NCBI GenBank assembly: GCA_037447605.1
Contig: CM074816.1
Coordinates: 753,171 to 817,170 of the forward strand
Reading direction: 5' to 3'
Origin: Zygnema circumcarinatum
Lineage: Eukaryota; Streptophyta; Zygnematophyceae; Zygnematales; Zygnemataceae
DNA: 64,000 nt
Below the pieces are notes generated by a model. It made no database searches. It had not been told where the DNA came from and worked only from the letters and a program-made list of their open reading frames with translations. Positions 1 through 11,900 of this stretch are shown one piece after another. Made by a program: the position numbers and the translations under genes. The stretch's first letter is position 1. Each line of letters begins with the position of its first letter.

Positions 1-3000
1 TCAGCTCAGCGGCAGCATTTCACCTTCGATTGGCAACCTGGCGTTCCTGTTGACTTTGTGAGCAGCACTCTCCTTGGAACCATCAGAACTGAGGGAGGAA
101 AAGTCAATGTTGATGTATTCTTTTGTTATCTACGAGAAGCTCTCTTCACCCCTTAACAGTAACACCCGAGGAGGAAGGTGCCTTGCCGTCTGCCCACATA
201 GCGGAATTCTGAATCATTCGCTTTGCTTGTCAAAATGTTCACGATTGCATCTGAGATCACCGCGTTTCACATATTGCAACGAAGCCCTTACAATTCCGTG
301 TGTTTCTCTGAACATTCAGGGATTTGTCAAACAATAACTTCACAGGCACTATACCGGATTCAATCGGAGGTCTGCAAAGCCTGAAACTACTGTATGTTGC
401 TCCGTTTCACCCAATACTTCCAAGTCAATCCGGTGCAAAAATGATCTGCTGGAATGGCCTCTTATCTTGTTGCAACGTTGTCTACAGCCTGCCTGTTTTC
501 CTATGATTAGCCGAGTCCGTGATAGGATGGAAAAGCTAGTTCAGCTAGTAGTAGTAGCTAGTTTAGTAGCTAGTTTAGTTAGGAATGTGTTTTCAGACAT
601 GAAGGATTTGGCTTCCTTCTAATGCCAATCTGTTGCATACTGAGCAGTTGTGGGATGTTAAATAGTGGCTAGTCGTATTGAATGGTTTCCTCCAAAGATA
701 GCTAGAAGTACTCTTTGGATGCAGCTGCGTGGGGAGAGCCATAAAATGTTGATGCACCATGGCAGTTTGTTTTAGTACCCACTTCTGAACGAATACATCA
801 GGCAAAAATAACATGACGGAGCTATTGTAACATTTTTCTTTTCCCACTTGTTGCAGGGACTTGTCAAATAATCAATTGACTGGGAGCATTCCCTCTTCCC
901 TTGGAAATGCCACTGCTCTAAGGACCCTGTGAGTGGCAAACCGGTTTCTAACCATGACTCTGCTTTTATCTGTGATCTGTAACACTGATGGTGCAGAATT
1001 TTAAGTTCTTGAAGGGGAATCAATCGGAAATGTTAATTCTCGAAATTCGTAGTTCTTTGGAGGGCATTTAAGGATTTTGAACTGCCTCCAGGTTTCAATT
1101 GTGTACATCTTTTGCATAAGTCTTTCACTTGCTGGGACCAGCTGAAGGCATTCTCATGAGCATCATAGCATATAGAGATGGATTGGATGATCTTGATCTT
1201 TCTACGTTTGGCTTAACGAAAATCGACAACTTGGCGCATGATTACAGAAACTTTGGCAACAATTTACTGAGCGGCGCCATTCCTCCAATAATTGGGACCC
1301 TCAACAGCCTCAAGTACTTGTAAGTGTGTGTGGCCTGTTTTCGTGGCAATGATCTCTCGTGCATTTTTTATTCGTTTCCAGGAAGGGAATGTAGAGGAGG
1401 TAGGAGCAGAAAAATGTGACTATAGGCCTCCGTGGCAGTCTGCCTCTCAGTAAAACACATGAGGTCAATTTCGAGTGATTTCTGGAATATTCCACAGGGT
1501 TCATTGACTCTTTTGCGTCCTCATTCACAGGACTTTATCCTTCAATCAACTTACAGGTGGTGTTCCTGCAAGCCTCGGTGGGCTTTCGGCTATCAAGACG
1601 ATGTAAGCTGACTGAGGACGAACTGTACAATCAAACGCTCAACTCATTTGAAGTAGCTGAAGCTAAACTTTCATGAGGCAAATGATTTTCCAGACTTAGG
1701 CCTCATAGTTTAAGCGGGTTAGGCCATAGCTTGACCGATCCGTCCCATACGCTAAGCTCAATGCGCGAGCGCTGAAATTCAGAGTCCAAGTCAAATTCGG
1801 AACGCTCAGAACGCGATCCTGTGCTGTGCTGTGCAGTTCTCTTGCAAATAATCTGCTCATTGGACCCCTAGTTGTCGACTTCGGGTTAATCGGACAGGCA
1901 ACCTTCGACTTCAGTAACAACTACTTGTCGGGTGAATACACCGTCAAAGTGAACGGGATTGTTGCACAGTGTACTGGCATTGGTATGAACTGCTTTTCCG
2001 ATTCAAATGTGAGTTCGTGCAGTCCTCAGAGAGACGCAGCTTCCTGCGCTCTGTTCTGCAATGCGACTCAGCCTCAAGGCGCATGCGGAGGAAACGGCTT
2101 CTGTTATCTTAACGGAAGCCAACCCACATGTGCATGCACTAGCGGCTTTGTACCCTCCGCCAATAATGTCTCCTGCGTGTTTGGTGAGTGCTACATACCT
2201 CTTTCCCCTTCTGACTCGCTCTCTACTCATAGACCTGTCAACATAGGAGCTTTAACTTGCTTACGTAACCGTTCAACCTGATCTGTAGATGGGCAGGTTG
2301 GATGGTGTTCTTAATTTTTTTGAGCTTCCAGGTTCAAAGTCTGTTTACTTTTATGTGCTGTTGGATTCACACAGTGAAAAAAAATCTGTGCAGAGGGGCG
2401 TGGGTCTGGTCTCAATCTGACAACTGCCCTTATTACAAAGGTGAATCCCTATTTTCGGTATGTAAGCTCGGGCTATTTGAGGCGAAGAAGCGGCAAAGGT
2501 TCGTGGCAGGTCGCCATTTCGTGGAACTGGACTGAAGAGGGAGCTGTTCAGAGCATCAAAGATCAAAAAAATTGCAGTAAGTGCACTTTTTTTTAGCAGA
2601 TTCTTGCTCAACTCGACTGCTTGTTCGTTTTTTAGTTCTTTTAGAAAGACTGGTCCTTTGATCCCTTCCTACAAATTAGCCTATGTTCATCAATGGCCTC
2701 CAAACCTCTAATCCTCATCTCATCTTCCTGCATACCGCATCGTCTCTTCCATCACAAGTGCTTCTCCTGTTCTGATGAACTGAACACGAGCGTTATGTTT
2801 TGCGTAATTGTAGGCACTTGTTGGATATTCGCTCCGATATCTGCGATAGAAAGCGCCCTGTACATCGCAAGCGGTGGGCAGTCTCCGGTGCCGCAATTGG
2901 CGGAGGATCAGGTCCTGACCTGCTCGGGGAGCAACAAAACGTGCGGGGCCGGAGGGTGGCCCACAGAGACGCTCGAATATGCCTTGAGCAACAACTTACT

Positions 3001-6000
3001 GCTGCAATCCAACTTCGTGGACTCTTCCAGCTGCGGACAGGTAAGAACATTCTAAAAGAGATACGATCAAACTTTTGTCACTGCATCTACTCATGGCGTT
3101 CGCCATTCACGAGACTCTTTAAAACCCCTGCCAACTGTATCGGCACTTCCCCGAGCTTACAGTTTGTGTGCGGAGTCTGCAGGGCGACAATGCGCTGAGA
3201 GTGTCCTCCTACGAGCAGGTGCAGTTCAACGGTTGGCTCGGCCTCCTGCTCATCCTGCAGCAGCAAGTGGCCGTTGTCACTATTGAGGCGTCCGGCGATA
3301 GCTTCATCAATTACAACGGAGTAAGATCAGTGTGAATGCTTCTGTTACCTTCCGTCCACATATTTTACGTCGCCGAACCATTTTGTGTCTTTCACGCCTG
3401 TAGAAACGTTTATTGATCAGTTAAACTTGATCATGCATCTGAAGATAGTGATTGACAGCGGGTAACCTGGAAAGAATGATGTCTCCGGAGACTTGAAAAC
3501 CTTCGCAATTTGATCATATCCTTTATTTGGAAGACTGTAGATGGGCCCAGCTAATGAAAGCTGCATCATTCAGACCCCCCCCTATTTTCAGTGTGTAGAT
3601 CTGTTTCAAGTCTACACCCTCGCCTTCCACAACCATCATAACTTTGCATTGTGCTGTTGGTATGCAGGGCGTATTCGACGACGAAGATTGCTTTTCGAAC
3701 GGAGTGGATCACAGCGTGGTGGTGGTCGGATACGACCTGAGCGCGGATCCACCCTTTTGGATCCTCCGCAACTCGTGGGGGCGCAACTGGGGCGAGCAGG
3801 GTTACATGCGCCTCAAAATATCCGCCGGGGCGGGGATATGCGGGATCAATAGCCTGCCCGCCCTCATGCCCGTCGTCAGATCCCAAGGTAAGCTGCATTG
3901 TGCTGCATAGAGGGAGGGACTTGAGATGGATGTGATAGATTTGATGTGCGTTGTACTTTTGGAGCATCCGCAACGGGAGATTGGAGGGTCGTATGGGAAC
4001 ATGCAATTAGCAGTTGGAAAGGCCCCTGCTTTTTGTTGAGAGTCGTCGTTCCTTTCACTGTAGGAGCGGTTCGCACTTTTTTGAAGTCCCCATCCTTCTC
4101 TGGGCTGACCACTGGGCCTCAAGCTATGGTAGAAGAAGTGCTTTCGCTACCCATTTCTGCATCTCACGGCAAATCTGGGAATTGGAAGCGTCTTCTAATG
4201 TGACCTCTCCCTTCGGCCTTCGTTGAGTGCAGTTGGCGATCCATGCTTCAGGAATAACTATGCGAGTGTGGTCCTGAAGAATGTGAATGGCCCCGGCGGA
4301 GTGAACCCCTGTGGAAACGGCATCTGCATTCCTGCGGGGTCGACCAACCTCTGCCACTGCTCGGAGGGCTTTGTGGCGGTCACTAACAACGACTACTCGC
4401 AAACCTGCGCACCCCGTGAGTGCTTCCTTCAACAAAGGGCTCTTTGGGTACCGTTTCACTGCTTAGATCATTCATTTCACTTATGATTTTCTCCTTCAAT
4501 TTGCGTGAGGAATGTCAAACAGTGAATATGGGCACATCAGGACCCCCCTATGCCTGTGTGTGAATATCCTCCCCATCTTCACAGAGCCTTGTTCTCAAGT
4601 TGTATTGGCGGTCGTGCAGTGTCTCCATGCAAGTTTGCGTCACGGAATCCGTGCGGCGTTGGAGAGTGTTTGGATGCCGCGGCGCCTCTGGGAACGTACC
4701 AATGCTTGTGCCCCATCGGCTATGCGCCCGACTCCCCGGAGGGCACGCTCACGTGCTTGCCAGGTAGATATCTCCTCGTCACTCGTCAATTGTAAACTAT
4801 GTCAAAGAACTCCATTCTTGCATCCGGTATTATTAGCCTAAAACAGATGTGCCCCATTTGATTATCTTAAGCATAATTTGGCCGTTTCTGTGGCCCGTCG
4901 GTACCTCATCCTAACTGAGCAACTTGTCAAACAAGGGAGGGCAGTCTGTGAGACTTCTCCGACTAACGGCTACCAACGTTCTGTGCAGCGGCTATGGTGG
5001 ACGGGCAGCAGAACTTTACAGTGCCCATTGGCACAAACATAAGTTGCCCTACCGTTTACAACATGTATGGCATCAGCAAAGCCACGTTTTTGGACCAGAA
5101 CAAAGTAAGTAATGGTGAACGCTTCTCGCCCTCTCTAGCTCAGTCGTGCAGAAAATCTTCCCAATAGGTCTGTGTTGGCGCATCAACTCTCCGAAAAACG
5201 AAAAGTTATCTCCACGGTTTTTTTCTACCGCTGAGCCAAACCATCATTTCCTCTCACAAATTGAATTCCAAGGGGAATATGAAGCTGACGGAGACCTTCA
5301 CATCGTGCAGAACTTGAGTTGCCAATCGCCACTTCCAGAAGGCACGGTTGTGAATGTCACCAATTTCCAAAACTGCTCCGTCGTTTACGCCGTCAATGCG
5401 GTGAGCACCGTCTGCATGCTCAGCTCCCTGTTTATACTTGTCTCCGTTCTGTGTGCTTGCCTGCTCGCATTTACTCCATTGGTCTCCACTCATCCTAAAG
5501 CACTGTGAGGAGGCTGAAGGCTACTTGTAAACTCACCTTCTGTCCTATCCATGCTGCAGGGTGACACGTGCGACTCCATCGCAACAGTGTTCAACGTGAC
5601 TTCAATATCCGGCCCCGATTCACCAAATCCTGATTTGGACTGCTCACAGCTCATGCCTTTCCAACAGGTATGCCTGCTCAGACCTATCGTAGTAGGGCGA
5701 CATTTTGCTGCAGAGCATTCCATTTCCTGACTCACTGACGCATGGCAGTTGTTGAAGATGAAGAAAATGGGACTTTCGGTCGTTAATAATGTTCCAAGTG
5801 GGAGTAACCCGTGAGTTACTATGGAAGAGGTCAGCTTTACTTCTTTTGAGATTGATAGCATGTGAGCTCGTCGTGCAGGTCTGCATTCAAAGAGGGCCCC
5901 TCGAATACATCGGACCATGCGTTCGGCCATATGATGTTCAGAATGGCGAGTCCTGCTATTCGATAATATCAGAGTATCTCGATGATGATATTTGGAAATT

Positions 6001-6589
6001 TTATAAGCTCAATCCTGGCGTCTTTTGTGGCAAACTGCTGCTTCCTACCAGCGGCAGCAGTGTGCTTGGCCAACAGGTGAGACGCTGCTCAAGCAAATGC
6101 ATTTCAACACCACTCAGTTTCATATTCATGTGATCTCAATGTTGGAGTATCACTACATGCCTCAAGTCGTCTACTCATCGAAACTGAACAGGAGATGAGT
6201 GGCTGACTTCACTGACTAATTGGCAAGTCAGACCTGCATTGACGGTCTTACTAACATAGCTAATCGCCAGGATTTACGATAGTTTTCTTTTTGGTCTTCT
6301 TGAGTGATCTGCTTGGTTCACTTATGTTTTTTTTTTAGATTTATTTTTTAATATCTTGCGCTGTCATTGCGTGCTTGTGCAGGTCTGTCTGGCAGCAGCG
6401 GATGTGGGACTGAGTGCGACCTGCACGCAGAAATCCATCCTCCGAAAAGCAACGTACACCTGCGCCAGTCTGTCAAAGTGCTTCACGAAAACCTTAACCT
6501 TCAAGTCATTGAATGGCTTCGCGTGCACTGCAGCAGCGTTGAAAAAGAAGACGCAAGTATGCGTTCCGAAGACGAGTTCATGTAACTGA
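1..6589 (+). CDS. LRR-EGF-papain-EGF-LysM secreted protease, copy A (5' partial)
   Basis: The gene enters the window inside an LRR exon; the visible part codes for 834 residues. Exons: 1-57, 320-391, 857-928, 1248-1319, 1531-1602, 1837-2183, 2394-2576, 2814-3040, 3183-3320, 3668-3887, 4233-4415, 4620-4763, 4989-5104, 5311-5400, 5560-5667, 5879-6076, 6383-6589. The first five are LRRs of the DLSNNxFTGxIPxSIGxL type. Exon 6 ends the LRRs and carries an EGF-like module ([18 protein letters not shown]). Next comes a papain-family (C1A) peptidase: oxyanion Gln and catalytic Cys in KDQKNCSTCW, His in [11 protein letters not shown], Asn in RNSWGRNWG. Two Cys-rich EGF-like modules and four LysM-like repeats follow (for example [13 protein letters not shown]). 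No transmembrane segment or kinase is visible. Known LysM domains bind GlcNAc glycans and C1A enzymes cut proteins; a wall- or glycan-tethered extracellular protease is inference. No I29 propeptide is seen. A tandem paralogue lies at 8973-18229. Confidence 0.85.
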
Positions 6590-8972
6590 CGGGCAAGAGT
6601 AAGAGTTGAGTCGGGGATTATAAGAGTCAACCAAGAGGATGTAACCGAGGGGGGGTATGTACGCATAAGCAGTATGCAATTAAGGATGTGTGCTGTAGTT
6701 GAGGTCATGTTAGGGTTTTGAAATGCCGAGATGCAGAGGCGATTTATTAATTTTAGGCTTGTTTGACCTTGTTAGGAGGGGTAGCTTTGTGATTAGTTTG
6801 GCCGGTACAGTGCAGGGAGGGATTCTTTTTAGGAGCATCTAGAGCTTTACTTTCTTCAAGATTTTGCGTTCAGTAGGAAGAGAGTGAAGCAGGTTCAGGC
6901 CATTCCAATCATTTGTTAATTTCCTCATGTGCTTTATATTACCGCGTCGCTGGAGCAATCACAATGAAAGGAATAGTGGAGGGGATAGATCCCACATGTC
7001 ATATTGGCCATCGAGAAACCCTAAAATCCTTAGGGTGCGTTTTCATGGTCCAACTTCGTTTATTCAGTTGAACGAATGAGATGTGGTTCAACATTGCTCA
7101 CGAAAAACGGTACAAGCACACAAACAAAAATACTAAGCTTCAGTATTAAACCACAAACTGCACCACCTAGCTAGCTGTCAATTCTAACTAATAAACTCGC
7201 CACTAAATTGAGTCTTAATGTGCAGAGCAATGTGATTGGAGCATGAAAGCATGTGTATAATGGGCGGCTAAGGTTGCCAAGTCGACGTGGCGCTCCGTCA
7301 TTGGCTCCGTTCCTTGGTAGTTTGTTTTACGGAAACAATGTTCCGTTGGCGGCCGTTCGCTGCGCTGCCGGTCGTGACCACCTGACGACTCCGCCGACTC
7401 GTTGTACGGACATAGGGCACCTCTCCAGTTCCCGCATACAAATCCACCTGCACGGAAATCTGAAGAACGGAAATCCGCGTGTGCGGATACTGTACAGTAC
7501 CTGGACCTGTACGCACAAGCGAAATCGCCGAAGGCGCCATGTCTACGACCGACCAGTACGGCCAAAATTATGGATCGTGTGCTGACATGGCCTTGTCGGC
7601 CCTCGTTTGTCCCATTGCGGAAAGCCCCGGACGGCGCGGAACCAATGAGAGGCCGTCACGTGGTGGGCTGTCGGGAGGATCAGCGACTCGGTCAACGGGA
7701 TTTGGGTTGCACACGTGCTGGTGAGCTAACGAGGCGGTCAGCGGACAGGCGACCACGGGGTCGTGCACGTGATTGGTCGAAACTGGATTTCGTTTGTCGG
7801 CGCTGTCGGTGGGCCGCCCGCCCCCTGCGAGGCGGGCCAGGGCAGAGCGGACGGCACGGCCAGCTATCCTACGGAGAGGATGCAAGTTCAACAAGGAGCG
7901 CGTAGGGACAAGAAAGCGAGAGGGGGAGAGTGAGGAGAGAGAGGAGAGAGAGGAGGGAAAGCAGGAGATGGAAGAAGAAAAAAGAGAGAGGGACATTGGG
8001 AGAGGTAAATTTTTAGTTTTCAATTGCAAATATTTTATTCGAGTTTTTCTTAACAACGATATTGTCTGAATTCTGTCTATAAAAGTCGTCCATATTTCAA
8101 CCATTTTTTGAATCATGAATCTGGATCTGGATCTGAATATGAATCATGTTATGATTCATGCAATGAAAACATTCCATGCTTTAACTCCTTTCGAAACCAC
8201 AAGCATTGTAATTGATTGGTAAAATATCAATGTACAAAGTTGAGAGTAGGAGTTGGCGAGTTTGCAGCAATTCCTCGAGCCGTGTTGTTGTTGGGCCTAA
8301 AAGCGGACTTCATATGCATGGGATGCCATCGCCCTCGTAAGGTCAATCCCAGTCCACCCTCCCCCCAAGCAGGACCATGGCCGCCTGGCGACGGGCCCGC
8401 GGGGCCTAGCGCACATGTTGAACGCGCTCCCTCCAAGGTGAAGTCTCAGGCCGCACATTGTTCGCGCGGGCCACCGACACTACCGACAAACGCAATCTTA
8501 TTGACCAATCATAGACTGCCAAGTCATCCCTCCACGCGGTCCAAAATATCGTTGACCGAGTCGCGGGCTTTCAGCCGCGCTCCGCCGCGCTGGCCGCCTC
8601 TCATTGGCTCCGCCCCCGCCGCAAGTGGCCGCCACGGGCTGCCAGCGCGGCGATGGCGACAAACGCCACGTCATTGCTCTAATCTGCATATATGGCCGTA
8701 CAGTTCGTACCGCTTTGTCCCCGTGCGCCGCCAATGATTGGGCGGGCAATAAAGTCGGCGGCACGCGGGGGCGGGCGCACTCGGGGGGGTTGCCCACTGG
8801 CGAACGCAGTACAGTACAAGACGGACGCGCGCGGGCGGGCGGGGCGCGTGGCGGGCACGTGGAGGGGCGGCGCTGGAGGGGGAGGGGGAGGGGGAGAGGG
8901 AGAGGGAGGGGAGGAGAGGGAGTGAGGGGAGGGGAGGAGAGAAGTGCAGCTCACAGCTCCGACGTGGACGCC
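6590..8972. other. Intergenic region and promoter of copy B
   Basis: No convincing gene was found. The first ~600 bases are AT-rich 3' flank of copy A. From about 7250 it becomes GC-rich, with several CCAAT-type boxes (CATTGGCTCCG near 7300 and 8603, CCAATCA near 8505, CCAATGATTGG near 8731), CACGTG-type sites near 7659 and 7768, and purine-rich GAGGGA tracts near 7920-7990 and 8875-8940 just before the copy B start. Open frames here are low-complexity or lack family similarity. Confidence 0.5.
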
Positions 8973-11900
8973 ATGGCGGCCTTCGTGCGAGGCCTCCTCG
9001 CCATAGCGATGCTCGTGGCGGGGGCTGTGCCTGCATTGGGTACAGGTGCGAGGGGGAGAGGGAGGGAGAGGGAGAAAGGGAGCGGGGAGGGAGGGTCGAG
9101 AGGAGGGAAGAAGGGGAGTGGGAGGGGAAGAAAGGAGGGAGTGCAAGTGTGTGAGAGAGAGATAGTTCCAGAGAGAATCGAGAGAAAGGTCAGGGGGGGA
9201 GGAAGAGATGAAAAGAGAGAGAGGGGGAGAAAGTAAGGGTGGTGGGAGGGGCGAGAGGAGGGGGTGCAAGAGAGAGAGGGAAAGAGGGATTTGGAGAGGA
9301 GCGGGGGAGGGAGAGAGAAGCGGGAAAAGGGAGAGGGAGAAGAATAGGAGAGGGAGCGGCGGGGAGAGAGAGAGCGCGCGAGAGTGAGCGGGGGGCCGCG
9401 GTGTGCGCGTGCAGGCGCGGACCTCAGTGCGTGGAGCGTGGGCGCGTTCGTGCTGGCGCCGCTGTACGGATCGGTGGCCGTACGGAACCGCGGCGGCGGT
9501 AACGGGTCCGAGTGCGAGCTCGTGGGAGGCGGCGGCGGTGGGGCCGCGCTGCAGCCTTGCAAGAGGGAGAGAGAGTGAGAGAGAGAAGCAGAACTGAACT
9601 GAGAGAGAGAGAGAGAGCAGAGCTGAGGGAGTTGGAGAGAGAGTCAGATTAGAACGAAGTCGATGATTGTTCATAATATGAATGACAAACAAAAGCGGGG
9701 CGCAAAAGTTAGAGAAAGCCGTCCCTGTGCACTTTGCAGAGCCTTCCCGGATTGACTTTGTTGTGATGTTTTTTTCTCTCTGTGCGCAGCTTCCCTGAGT
9801 GGCACACAGGGCCTGTGGGTGCTCGCGCAAGGGCCCTCCTCCTCCTCCTCCTCCGCCTTTGCGTTCCGGCAGGCGCAGGGAAGCAAGTGCTTCGGCGTGC
9901 CTGATGGGACCACTGAATCGGGCATCGCCATAGAGATTTTTGGTGCGTCTCCTGCAACACCTTGCACTGTAGAAAGTTGAAACAGGGTCCAGATCTCCTC
10001 CTTGAAGCAAACCTCATGCCCATTTCTTTGCACGTTTGTATGTTCTGGAAGTTAAGGTTGTACATTGAAAGACGTAGCTCTGTAAACCATCGAGTTTTTA
10101 TCAGCCACGGCCTTGCGGAAAAGCCAGCAGTATGACTAGAATTATATGATGGGGCTTGGTGCTAAATTTCGACGTATAGTTCAAACACTGCTCTTCTCTG
10201 CAGACTCCTCCTTTTCGCGATTAATGATTTTTTTTTTTTTTTTTTTTTTTGGGCAAACTGTCTCTGTGGTGTGCAGAGTGCGATTACAGCTCATCCCAAA
10301 TGTTTTCTCCCCTATACCAGCAGTCCCCAGACCTGTCCGTGCAGTGGCAGAATGTGGCGTCGGGAAGATGCCTCGACTCGAGCACTGGGAAGGAAGGAGA
10401 CTCGCTCATTCAAATGACCTGTTCTCAGAATAAGATGGCAAGTCAGCTGTGGAGAGCTCTCTCTCTCGCTGCTTTTCAAATGCTGTGTGAGTACCTTCTC
10501 TGTCTTTCTCTGATTTCTCTCATCCCTCTCTTTTTTTCTCCCCCTCTCTCTCTCCTTTCCTGTCTCTATCTGCTTTCGTTTTTTCCCTCTCTCTCACTCT
10601 CTCTCTTATCCTCTCTCCCATCCCCTTCCCTTTACATCTCTTCTCTCTACCTTCTCTCCCGACCTGTGCTTCATTGTTGGACCACTGGCAGTAGTGGTTT
10701 TTGCGGTTGACTGTGGTTGTGGTTTATATATATTACGCCAAATCGCTGAATCTTCTGAAGCTCGTGCCCATCCAGATGTGGCTTTCATCATTGACATCTC
10801 CATTCAACAATGCATAAATGCTAATTCAGAACGGTTACGGTTTCATTCCGTGTCCAGGCGTCTGCAACTGCTCTCTTCGTCTATTAGACTCCTCCTTAGT
10901 TTCCCCTTCTTATTTTTTTTTGGTTTCTTTTTGCTTGTGCAGTTGCTACATCTCCCCCTCCCCCAAAGCCTCCCCTCCCCCCTCTGCGCCCCCCATCTCC
11001 GCCTCCTCCTCGACCTCCCCCTCGCTCTCCCCCTCTCTCTCCCACTCTCTCTCCCCCTCTCTCTTCTCTTCTCTCTCCCCCTCTCTCTCCCGCTCGCTCT
11101 TCCCCTGGCTCTTCCCCTCTCTCTCCCACTCTCTCTCCCCCTCTCTCCCCCCCTCGCTCTCCTCTTGGCTCTCCCCCTCTCTCTCCCCCTCGCTCTCCCC
11201 CTCTCTCCCCCCCTCGCTCTGCTCCCCCCCTCGAACGGCCGCCCCCTCTGAGGAGACCTCCCCCGCCCAGAAAGGCTTCACCCCCTCCGCCCGCTCCCAA
11301 AATAGTCCAACAGCCGCCACCCTCCCTCTCTGCAGAAGGTAACCAACACCTCGACTTCGCCTTCTACCTAACCTTCCCAATAGGGGTTAGTATTTTCAGA
11401 TGAATGGGGATGAATGGGGAATGTTGCATCTGGGCATGCATCGCCAGTAAGTAGGGTACATCAAAGTTTTTTTCCTTGGCCTCAAGCCCGTTTCTTCATT
11501 GCTGGTTGCATTATGGGATCTGGCAGGGGCGCATATAGATTGACAAGAAGTAAAAGGCTGCTTGTTTTCCTCAATATCTGAGAGAGCTGTGCAATAAAAA
11601 TGCGCAGCGGCGGCCCTTCTCGCGTTCAAGCAGGCGGTCACAAGCGACTCTCGGAACCGGNNNNNNNNNNGAGACTCAGACTAGCAGACTCACGGCACTT
11701 GTCTCAACTGGGATACATGGGAAAGGGACGAAGCTTTTGGCTCTTCTTTTTGGGTTTTTTCGACACTGCATTGGTCTCTCAGGGGGAGCAATTAAATGTT
11801 CTGACAACCTAAGTTTCCTGTTTTTTGGAACAGTACTTTGAGTGGGAGTCAGCTGAGTGGCAGCATTTCACCTTCCATTGGCAGCCTGACTTTCCTGTCG

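Noticed and set aside
2003-2246. Alternative frames over the EGF exon
   Set aside because: They are shadows of the Cys-rich EGF frame, which is conserved in the tandem copy while these are not.
8679-10010. 443-codon minus-strand open frame rich in Ser/Leu/Pro
   Set aside because: It lies over purine-rich low-complexity DNA and the first exons of the plus-strand copy B gene, and shows no domain.
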